Assembly (NCBI RefSeq): GCF_000150275.1
Contig: NW_002060947.1
Location: 6,907,211-6,971,210 of the forward strand
DNA length: 64,000 nt
Source: Trichoplax adhaerens
Taxonomy: Eukaryota > Placozoa > Uniplacotomia > Trichoplacea > Trichoplacidae
Reading direction: 5' to 3'
The notes below the pieces were generated by a model. That model ran no database searches and was not told the origin of the DNA. It saw only the letters and a program-made list of their open reading frames with translations. Of this stretch, positions 48,601 through 62,280 are shown one piece after another. Within the stretch, counting starts at the first letter, position 1, and the number at the start of each line of letters is the position of its first letter. Made by a program: the position numbers and the translations under genes.

Positions 48601-49892
48601 TATTGGTCAATCATGATATTCTATATTATCCCCTAAAATATTCAATCTATACCCACGAATGCCTTATCCCTATCCAGCTTGTGCTGAAGTTGTATACTAT
48701 ATATACGTTTAGAAGATCGTTTGAGTTAGCGTTATTACCATTGGTCATTCTTTCTTCTACTTGTTCTTGCAGCCACACAATCGATCAGCTCTATGGAAAT
48801 AGTATCACCGAGTAGATGGAATACAGCGTCTTGGTTATGATTGAAGTATGCGTTACAAGGATTAGTGAGAATTTCCCTTTTAGTCGTTGTTGAAATCGCG
48901 GTGAGATGGACAGAAAGCTCTTAATGGTCGCTTCTACTGCTCTGCTGTATCAATCTAGCCGCCGGGTACTATATATTAGTACCATTCCGTCAGCATTGCA
49001 TCGGATCGATGGACAAGTTATTCATACGATCTTGTAAACCCCTATCGTGCCTATACTGTAGGTACCAGCGATCATGCCGTTTAATCACTGGTAGAATAGT
49101 GCATAAAACTCTCCCGATGCAGCCATTGCAACCTTTCGATCGATGACCTAAGCGAACAAATGATGTTCAAAGCATAGTGGGTTTACAGTAAGATGAAGAG
49201 AGCGATCGGACAGGCATGCCAACAAGGTATCCAATACTACTGCAATGGACAGATGGCCATGATTTTACAGTATACGACTATGAAATGGCTTCTCCTTGAT
49301 TTCCCTTGACAGTATGAAGAGTATACTATTCGCTATTTCCCCTTTCTATCATTTTTTCAGAGGTAAACGGAAACGGTAAAGCCATGTTGATGAAGAAACG
49401 ATGGAGATCAACAGTAATATCCGACTCCTACAATTTTGATGGACTTTGATGGTATTTTCATACCGTTGATACGATGAGAGTATCAATTTGTCGCCATTCC
49501 ATCAGTATCATGGAAAGTCAATGAAATTGGGTTGTCTTAAGCTCTATTTACTAGTCACTTTTCTATCTACTGTAGTTCTAGAGCAAGCATCAGTAACAGT
49601 AAGAGCTAGATCGGAAAGGCACATCGCCTACTGCTTTATTGCAATCTTGACTTCAATTTAGTCTATCAAAACTGTCGGAGTCAAATATTACTGTTGATCC
49701 TACGACGATATACTATGGCTTTCTTGAAGTAGTCCATGATCGGGATTCCTTCCTATGGATACCGATTTCTACTCATTTTTGGACCACAGTATGTTAATCT
49801 CATGGCAGCACTAAAGTGGACTGTAGAGTAGAAAATTTCTCTTTTCCTAATAGACGATGATGAGTTAGTTTATGACTGGCTTATCCATCTAC

Positions 49893-49924
49893 TACAGCCT
49901 ACCATCAGCGGATGGTAGGCTGTA
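49893..49924. repeat. Perfect hairpin, 14-bp stem and 4-base loop
   Basis: TACAGCCTACCATC and GATGGTAGGCTGTA flank AGCG. The stem is perfect and relatively GC-rich for this region. It lies just upstream of the satellite array. Confidence 0.8.
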
Positions 49925-50036
49925 TGATAGCCTACTAGCCATCACTGTGTCAACGAAATGCGAGAGATAGCTCGTAAAGGATAGTGGACTAATTTCTGTC
50001 CTTGAACAACTCCCCTTGTCAATCAAATTGCAGCTG

Positions 50037-51745
50037 ATTAATAAATTAATTCATTATTGCCTGCACAAGTGGATTAACCTTGACAAGAACAGACAAAGCC
50101 AACATTAGAGCTAAAGAATGTAAATTTGTGATGCAAAAATGTGTAAAACAGATGTCGTTTTCAATCGATTACGTTATTACGAACACCGCTTAGCTGACGA
50201 CATTGGTTTTGCATCGTTGCTACGCAACTTCTTGTACTCTACAGTAGGTCAATCTGTAGTCTTAGCCTAGCCGCCGCTAATAAGCCTTCCTTTGCTATTT
50301 AATTAATATGTAAAAATTATTTCCTGCACTAGTCGATTAACCTTGACAAGAACAGACAAAGCCAACTGCAGAGCTAAAGGTTGTAAATTTGTGATGCAAA
50401 AATGTGTAAAACAGATGTCGTTTTCAATCGATTACGTTATTACGAACACCGCTTAGCTGACGACATTGGTTTTGCATCGTTGCTACGCAACTTCTTGTAC
50501 TCTACAGTAGGTCAATCTGTAGTCTTAGCCTAGCCGCCGCTAATAAGCCTTCCTTTGCTATTTAATTAATATGTAAAAATTATTTCCTGCACTAGTCGAT
50601 TAACCTTGACAAGAACAGACAAAGCCAACTGCAAAGCTGCCTTGTGTGGCCCTTCACTAAAGCAAAATGATTATGCTGCAAAAATGTGTAAAACAGATGT
50701 CGTATTGAATGGGTTACGCAACTGGCGACATTGGTTTTGCATCGTTGCTGACTCTCCAAGCTGGACAACTTATTGTACTGTAGGTCAATATGTAGTCTTA
50801 GCCTAGCCGTAAATAAACCTTCCTCTGCTATTGAATTAACATTTAAAAATTATTTCCAGCAGTCTTAGAGCTAAAGATTGTGATGCAAAAACGTAAAACA
50901 TGTAATGTAAAAGGTAAAACAGATGTCGTATTCAAAGGGGTACGCACCTGGCGACATTGGTTTTGCATCGTTGCTAACTCTCCAAGCTGGGCAACTTATT
51001 GTACTGTAGGTCAATCTGTAGCCTTAGCCTAGCCGCCAATAAACCTTCCTCTGCTATTGAATCAATCAATATTTAATAAAGATTATTTGCAGCTGCCTTA
51101 CAGCTGAAGACTGTGATGCCAAAATGTGCAAAACAGATGTCATATTCAAGGGGTTACGCAACTGGCGACATTGGTTTTGCATCGTTGCTAACTCTCCAAG
51201 CTGGGCAACTTATTGTACTGTAGGTCAATCTGTAGCCTTAGCCTAGCCGCCAATAAACTTTCCTCTGCTATTGAATTAATATTTAAAAATTATTTCCAGC
51301 AGTCTTAGAGCTAAAGATTGTGATGCAAAAACGTACAACATGTAATGTAAAATGTAAAACAGATGTCGTATTCAAGGGGTTACGCAACTGGCGACATTGG
51401 TTTTGCATCGTTGCTAACTCTCCAAGCTGGGCAACTTATTGTACTGTAGGTCAATCTGTAGCCTTAGCCTAGCCGCCAATAAACTTTCCTCTGCTATTGA
51501 ATCAATATTTAATAAAAATTAATTATTTGCAGCTGCCTTACAGCTGAAGATTGTGATGCCAAAATGTGTAAAATAGATGTCGTATTCAATGGATTACGCT
51601 GACTATCATTGGTGACATTGGTTTTGCATCCTTGCTGACTCTCCAAGCTGGGCAACTTCTTGTACCGTACAGTACTATAGGTCAATAAGTAGTCTTAGTC
51701 TAGCCGCTAGCAAACCTTCCTCTGCTATTTAATTAATATTTAATC
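50037..51745. repeat. Satellite-like tandem array, seven units of 214-265 bp
   Basis: The anchor GACATTGGTTTTGCATC recurs at 50198, 50462, 50727, 50953, 51167, 51393 and 51613 (spacings 264, 265, 226, 214, 226, 220). Each unit also has AAAACAGATGTCGTATTCAA or close, a GGTCAATCTGTAG segment, CTTAGCCTAGCCGC and a TTCCTCTGCTATT end. Units 1 and 2 are almost identical to each other and differ from the rest in the middle. Units 4 and 6 share one variant head, units 5 and 7 another (CAGCTGCCTTACAGCTGAAG), giving a 440-bp higher-order dimer. A 40-codon ORF per unit is a by-product of repeat identity. Confidence 0.92.
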
Positions 51746-52009
51746 AACTGATGAATGAGTCACTACCGTACCATCTGTAGGCGCATTCCTGCACGGTTAA
51801 TCACGGCGTCGTTCCACCGTCTGTCCGCCAGCAAGTCTCTTGCCCAATCAGCATTTTGTCAGGCGATAGTCTAGGTGCCCAAAAGGGGCCCAATATCGTA
51901 TGGAAATGTATGGTGGAACGAGCCGTATCTGGTAATTGTATGCAAAGGAGTCCAGTATATCTAGCTGCAACCTCCTTGCGTTGGCTTATTTGCTGGTAAG
52001 AGAAAGCAA
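51746..52009 (+). promoter_or_regulatory. Probable MAPKAPK2/3 promoter and 5' UTR
   Basis: The 264 bp between the satellite array and the kinase ATG are visibly richer in G and C than the surroundings and hold a CCAAT box in GCCCAATCAGC at 51844-51848 and a second CCAAT at 51899-51903. No TATA box close to the ATG. Assignment rests on position and composition only. Confidence 0.45.
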
Positions 52010-56150
<4,141 letters not shown>

Positions 56151-57063
56151 AATCTACTTCTAACGGATTCCTTACATATGCGATGGAATATATTGTTGTG
56201 GTTTATGGAGATAAATCACCGTTTTACTGTGTACTTGATTTGTGTCGAAACGACATTTTATACCGTTATTTCAGAGTAGATAATTATCAACTGCTCGAAA
56301 TTGTTTCAATCAGCGAAAAATTTAGATTAGTACACTTTTATTTGTATTATATGACCGTTCCTTTTTAACGTTTAATTTATTTTTAAGGCGTTAGGATTGT
56401 AGGTATTTTCAATGTGTGTAAAGTAGCAATTAAATCATTCCATAATTCAATAATAATTCGAAAGATATCATGTACCGTATGTGGTTGTAAATTCGTATAT
56501 ATGCATTATCCTAAATGACCGAGATTATTATATGCGGTTATTTAGTTCCATGTTGATGTCTTATGACATCATCTCTGTATAAGGATATACGATGATAATT
56601 TGTTTTTGAATTTAGGTAGGAACTGAATTAACCAAGCATCATTACATGTCTTTGCTGCTTCTATGATTTATCAACAAAGCAATCGATGATTGCAGCAGAT
56701 CTTAGCACAGCGATCGTCGCATCGGTTGTCACCGACATGATGCTGATGCGGCTAATCTGATACTTATAATATAGATCTCTAAATAAACAATCTTATAAAC
56801 CGGCAATGCTATCTATCATAACCATGATTTTATTGCCCCTCTAAACATCCTTCATTGAAAAATGCAAAACGAAACGTCTCAATAAGTTGGCGAAACATTT
56901 TTTAAATTATAGACTAGTTTAAAAATAGTGAGATTCTTTTTGTTAGAGTGTGGCTGTACAGTACAGTATATAATTAGTCGATAGATAAAAGGTAATGGCG
57001 AAGACAGCAGTCATTTGTACACGTCAATTCTAACCACTACTGCAATGTAAGAAAGAGTTCAAT
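56151..57063. other. Spacer between convergent MAPKAPK and CFAP299 stop codons
   Basis: About 900 bp carrying both 3' UTRs. AATAAA on the + strand at 56782 (MAPKAPK) and TTTATT at about 56830 (AATAAA for the minus-strand CFAP299) put the two putative cleavage sites close together, so the transcripts may overlap. An ORF at 56183-56368 lies in the MAPKAPK 3' UTR and is not supported. Confidence 0.55.
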
Positions 57064-57885
57064 TTAAGTTTTTCTACGTGTCATATGATCATAAATGACC
57101 ACTTGAGTATACATTGACGTTAATAATGGCACTCTCATCGAATTATCACCAGGTGTTTGCGCTTTTGGGTCAACGTTCAAGATTTTTCGGTCTCTTTTAT
57201 TCTTAAATAATAAACCTGAAGTATTCTCCGACATGACTTGATAGTTGGGCGTCGAATTCGATGTCGATGTTTGAGTTTCCCAGTTATAAAAACTCAGATC
57301 GGATGCTCTAGGTAATAATTTCTTTTTACCAATAAATATAGGGTCAAAATCTTCCGTTTTTAGACGATGAGCATAGTCGATATATCCTAAAAATAGAACC
57401 GTAATCGATTTAGACTAAGGGTCAAGAGAAAAGATAAAGATATCACAATTTACATGAAATAATTTTGTAAATCTACGTAGTGCAAAGATAGAATATAAAT
57501 CACCTGATATTTCTTGACCTCGAGAATTTTTATCTCGAATAAAAATAATAGATGTCATTTTACCACTCCTATTTGCTTCTTCCCTTTGAGCTAAAGCTAT
57601 GAGAAATTCATCTTTTAATTCTTTACCAGAACTAGCTAATGTCTTTTGTTGGCCACGCTTTGATAATCGACTCGCTTCTGCTGCTTTCTTCCTAGCCTCA
57701 AATTCCTCACGTTTAAGAACTTCACCGGAGCCTCTATATCCTAATTCGACAAGTTGTCTTGCAAGTTCTTCATCTTCCAGGTAGTATAAATCCATAGGTG
57801 TAATTTGACTATCTAAAAAATCTTCGTACGTATTAAATTCTGTGACTATGCCATCGCCACTGGCTGGAACGTCGTCCTCCATCAT
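57064..57885 (-). CDS. CFAP299: Cilia- and flagella-associated protein 299 (C4orf22), complete, 2 exons
   Basis: Conserved protein of ciliated eukaryotes; molecular role not well defined. Exons on the minus strand: 57885-57504 and 57386-57064, joined at ISG with canonical GT-AG, giving 234 residues (human 233). The match to the human protein as I know it runs end to end: [115 protein letters not shown] and [13 protein letters not shown] at the C-terminus. Two consecutive ATGs open the frame; either may be used. A ciliary gene fits an organism with motile cilia. Confidence 0.97.
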
Positions 57886-60690
57886 GGTTCCGTTCCGAGT
57901 GATTGATCTGACTTTGTTGAATTTGTTGAAATACTTATCGTAGAAACGAGTTCAATAATAATGAATCTAGCCTATTTCTAATAGACTATAAATGTTTTGA
58001 TGATAATGAATCTAGCCTATCTCTAATAGACTATAAATGTTTTGATGATAATGAATCTAGCCTATTTCGAATAAACTATAAATCTTTTTTGATGAAAAGT
58101 AGAAAGATAGTGTTATCAACTTTAAAATTTGTCGGTTAATCAATATTCTAACGACATAAACTATTGGAAGGGCTTGCTGCAATGTTGCCCAATTAATTGG
58201 AATGCAACTGCTTTTACACTCTAGTTGGATATTGTAAAAAAACACTATAACTCTTCTCTATCGTTAATGACTGCCTTATATTGATATGGATGTTATAATA
58301 ATGTGCTTCTAGCTAGTGTTAGCGGCTACTGTTCGTATTATTTTTGTTGCATCCCTACCACCGTTCCTAGAAAGACTTGAAAGTTCGTTGATATAGCAAC
58401 GCAGTACACAACATTTGCGCATGCGTAATTACCTTGAAGACGTTCTTGAAACGTACCGTACCGGTATCATTCGATCCTGGTCTCCTATGGTCGATGGCAC
58501 TACGGCTACAAGGGTTTCTACTGTCTAGTAGCCATGACAAAGACCTAAAAAAAACTTCCTACTACAAGGGAAACTGCTGGAAATTTAGATCGAAACTTAC
58601 TTTTAAAGCGCCTCGATAGAGCAGTTTGCCTTCTACTAATGCTAGTGTAAAGTCTAGTTAATGATCATTATTGAAATTAATTATTACTTGCTGCCCAGTG
58701 TAGAACATCAACAAGAGAGACGGGAAACTAATGAAAATAGGGAGGCCGACACTTTGCTTGCTATTTTAATTGTTGTTTACATGTGAATTAACCGTTTATA
58801 TAATATTGACTGGTGTGATGAAGCAGGGACTGTTCAATTTAGTAGTTTTTGGACGAAATTAGACTAGCTTGGCTTTTATTGATTATATTACAGCAGAATA
58901 AGGTCTACTTATTCCTTTACTGTCAATTCAACGGTCTCTAAACCCTCGTAAAACAGTCTTCCACCTGGAAACAGGAATAGTAAAGCTTATAGCGGTCATC
59001 TACGAAATTTAAAAATTTGAAAAGACAATTTGAGACGATAGGGGCATCCAATTTCAGTTTATTCTACAAATAACATGGGTAGTTAGATATCTATCGTGAT
59101 TGGTTAGAAGTACAATCGGCAATTTTTGAATTAAAAGGTTTCAGGAACGATGAAATATAGAGTTTGCGAGAATAATCTGTATAACAAACGCAATACTCAA
59201 GCTTCATTTTTCGTTACTTTCCTCAGCACTTTACTTGTTTGCGACATTATGGTATATTTAAATGGCATTTACAGATTTGATTTAATTGCGTGGAATATCA
59301 GGGACTTTTCAGAAAAATATTCCTCTTCTCCTTTTTCAACTAGTCCTCGTGACTACATAGGCTATCGAAATGACAATATACCCAAATTTAAAAGACGGAT
59401 GTGAAAATACTTTCAGCTAAAATGAGTCAAGTATTCGTCACATCTAGGATAGGAATTCATGCTAGTTCACTTAATTATATTATTTATATATAGTATAAGG
59501 AATAGTTATCAAATTCTTGAAATACTCAAAGAAGAGAGTGTGGTAAATTTAAAATCGCCTCATAGATTAGTCGCGATCTGTAATTTAAAACAGTAGAATC
59601 ACGACGCAATCAAGTTAGGTATCCAAGGTGTTAATTGAAGACTTAGCAAAGATTCATTTACATTATAAATGAAGTTAATTGATTGCCTAAATTAGGTATC
59701 TACCACCGAAATCGCACTTTTACCACCTGGCAAGATACGATAGTTTTGGATTTTTCCCTGATTGAATTTCATCTATAAACGTGTTGATATTATGTTTCCA
59801 GTCTATTAACTATCTTAATCACCGAGTTGCCTTTAGAGCGCAATAAGATCGATCGATTACGGTAATTAAAGACGTAAAACATTAAGTGCTATCAGATAGA
59901 CCGTAAAGAAATTTCGGCTTGTCTTCCACAAAGAATTAGGTACAAGAAATAAGAAAGGCCTTTGACGAAACCTATTAAATCCTATCCAAACAAAGATAGT
60001 ACGGTAATAAAGTTGTGGCACTACTGATCGTAACCTACTAGACTAGCATATGAAATTTTTACGTACTGTATGCTTATGTATAAAATCCACACCAGATCAT
60101 ATATGGTAATTATACTAACTGCATGTTTCTAAATAATCTTTTAATAAAATTTGAATTTCGCATAGGCATGCCGAGCATGGAATCCTTGATATTGTCAGTT
60201 TTAAATGTATGTTTATTAGAAAAATAACAGCCAATCTTAATAGACTGCATATTTAAATCTACAAAGTTAACAACTACAATGACTGCTCATTGCTGTATCA
60301 ACCTTAGAGATACTTGCCAATTTCGGGTCGATCGCATTCATGCCGTGAAATGCCCCTAAATTAGTAAAGAAGAAGTACTGGTGCTTGCGTAATTAGATTC
60401 TAAATAACAGGTGTTTATCAAAAATTGACAACTTTGTAAACATGCAGTATCCAATCGATTTATGGAAGGCAGAGCGATGCTAGTTTAGTATAACAGATTA
60501 GGCATAAAACATGGCATACAATCTTTACCACCTGTTTCTCCTTACGGAACCTATCGAAAATGTTATAGCAATCTTTCCAGTTAGCCGTTACACCTTCTAG
60601 ATTACCTCTTGCACCTAGGAGGTGTAAGGTGCTTCTTGAACTCAACGATTGTGTTTATAAGAACCAGTGTATTTTGACAACTGATATCAA
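57886..60690. other. Intergenic region between divergent CFAP299 and F-box genes
   Basis: About 2.8 kb with one short tandem repeat next to CFAP299 (listed). An ORF at 59150-59404 (84 codons, one hydrophobic stretch FFVTFLSTLLVCDIMVYL) is possible but unsupported. Nothing else recognised. Confidence 0.5.
57959..58093. repeat. 45-bp tandem repeat, three copies
   Basis: Copies begin TAATGAATCTAGCCTAT at 57959, 58004 and 58049, each with CTATAAAT(G/C)TTTT near the end. The first two differ at one or two bases; the third carries a few more changes. It starts 74 bp upstream of the CFAP299 ATG. Confidence 0.9.
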
Positions 60691-62280
60691 ATGCAGAATC
60701 AAAAATTCAAAGCAAGACCAGTCTTACAAATGCCATCGTTAATTAAATTACCCTATGAGTTGTTGCAACTTATCCTTTCTCACCTTACTTTACGTAATTT
60801 AGCTGCATTAAGTAGAACATGCAAAGAATTGCACAATTTGATAATGTCAGATTATACTTGGCAAAATCTAGTTCATCAAGACTTAACATGTAGTCCCAAT
60901 CTCTTATTAGGAGAGAATTACTACTTTTTCTACAAGAGAATGTATATTGGCCATGTTGAAATGGTTAAAACCTACCTAGGTGATGATAATCAATACTGCA
61001 AATCCATTAGGTCATTGTGTACGAAATGTAATCCTGACGAATTCTCCGGATGGAAGTTAATCAGCTACAGCTATAAGATGTATTTACGAATGCCAACGCT
61101 ATCAGAAGGTTTACTATTTGCGGCGCGCAATGGCTTAGAGCAATTTGGCCGCCGTATTCTTCATCAGTTTCGACGAACTTGGCATAATTATACCTCTGCA
61201 TGTAGCAATTACGATAATCCCATTAAGATTGCAGCATTGATTGCCATTATTCATGACCATATTCACTTCGTATGGATGCTAGAAGCTCATGCAAGTCCGC
61301 GCCTATGGTGTCCGACTACTTTAATTAGTACCAGTGAGCAGAAATTATTTTACAAAGCTCTACTATCTCCGTACAGGACATGCCGATGTATGCTAAATCT
61401 AATTAAACCCGAGCGCATACCGCCACTCAACGCAGCGTATAATAACGATATGACTAAGTTGCAACAATTAATATCATTAAGGGGCATTAAAAGCGTCAAC
61501 AAGAAAGATCGCCATGATTGCAACCTGTTACAATATTGTGTAATCTTCCAATTTAATGACAGCATTAAAATACTCATAGATCATGGCGCATCAATCAACG
61601 ATGAATTTTCAAATCCTGCGATCAGCCTTTTAGAGATGATTATAATCAAACAAAATATAAAATGTTTTCAATGGTTTATTCATGATGGAAATGTTCAGCT
61701 ATGCATTAAATTATCCATTCAACATACTTTTATTGACGGAATTCATTACTTGTATCGACTTTATAATCAAGAAGAAATGAAAATTATGATCCGAGAAGAA
61801 GTCTATCTTCAACTTGAAGCGATATTGAAAGATACTAAAAGCGAATATTACTGCCAATTTCTACTTGCTCACCTGGATCATTGCGATTTTTTGGATTTAA
61901 TGACTATTATAAAATTGGTGCCCTACCTGAAAATAGATCAATCAACCATAACAGAATTTTATAACAACAACGCGAGCCTGTCTTTAATTTGTATGCTTAG
62001 CCGTTCTGATTTAACACCAATTCAAATAGCAAAGTCTTTACCCTACTTTGACCTTTTGCAAATAATTTTATTGCTTGCTGATAAATCACTTGATGATGAT
62101 ATGATCATGCTACAAAGAATATTTATCAATATAATTGATACAAGATGTCGAATTATCCTTACAGATAATCGTATGCAAACTCGCTATGATCGAGTAATTA
62201 ATTATTATTTACAGTATTTGTCTGATCACAATGTCGGAATTAATCCAGCACAAATTGTTGGAAAATATAGGCTGGTATAG
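60691..62280 (+). CDS. F-box protein with ankyrin-like repeats, intronless
   Basis: Predicted 529-residue substrate adaptor for an SCF-type ubiquitin ligase. The F-box is at about 15-62: LPYELLQLILSHLTL, LAALSRTCKELHNL, then YTWQNLV, the usual leucine/W pattern. Around 250-330 at least two ankyrin-like units are visible: LNAAYNNDMTKLQQLIS and then NLLQYCVIF with ILIDHGASIND. The remainder is helical-looking and Leu/Ile/Tyr rich without a recognised fold; weak additional ankyrin-like units are possible. The ATG at 60691 is the first in frame and sits just before the F-box. No intron, unlike every other non-GPCR gene here, so retroposition or lineage-specific expansion is possible. AATAAA signals at 62623-62628 and 62635-62640 lie 340-360 bp past the stop. 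I recognise no one-to-one ortholog. Confidence 0.88.
   Translation: MQNQKFKARPVLQMPSLIKLPYELLQLILSHLTLRNLAALSRTCKELHNLIMSDYTWQNLVHQDLTCSPNLLLGENYYFFYKRMYIGHVEMVKTYLGDDNQYCKSIRSLCTKCNPDEFSGWKLISYSYKMYLRMPTLSEGLLFAARNGLEQFGRRILHQFRRTWHNYTSACSNYDNPIKIAALIAIIHDHIHFVWMLEAHASPRLWCPTTLISTSEQKLFYKALLSPYRTCRCMLNLIKPERIPPLNAAYNNDMTKLQQLISLRGIKSVNKKDRHDCNLLQYCVIFQFNDSIKILIDHGASINDEFSNPAISLLEMIIIKQNIKCFQWFIHDGNVQLCIKLSIQHTFIDGIHYLYRLYNQEEMKIMIREEVYLQLEAILKDTKSEYYCQFLLAHLDHCDFLDLMTIIKLVPYLKIDQSTITEFYNNNASLSLICMLSRSDLTPIQIAKSLPYFDLLQIILLLADKSLDDDMIMLQRIFINIIDTRCRIILTDNRMQTRYDRVINYYLQYLSDHNVGINPAQIVGKYRLV

Larger units (their letters stand above)
44737..50036. other. Intergenic region downstream of RAF, no gene recognised
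   Basis: RAF 3' UTR followed by about 5 kb of AT-rich sequence, less AT-rich after about 48.2 kb. Two strong hairpins are listed separately. The longest ORF (48477-48815, 112 codons) shows no domain or hydrophobic pattern I recognise and lies in the less AT-rich part where stops are rarer. Confidence 0.5.

Noticed and set aside
48477-48815. 112-codon ORF
   Set aside because: No recognisable domain or neighbouring exon; composition of the region makes such lengths likely by chance.
50606-50806. 66-codon ORF in the satellite array
   Set aside because: Same 40-codon stretch appears wherever units are near-identical; similarity is at the DNA level and units 1-2 break it.
50037-51745. CRISPR array
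   Set aside because: Whole units repeat without unique spacers, units exceed 200 bp, and the DNA is animal.
59150-59404. 84-codon ORF with one hydrophobic segment
   Set aside because: Possible small membrane protein, but no homology, no promoter or polyadenylation evidence.
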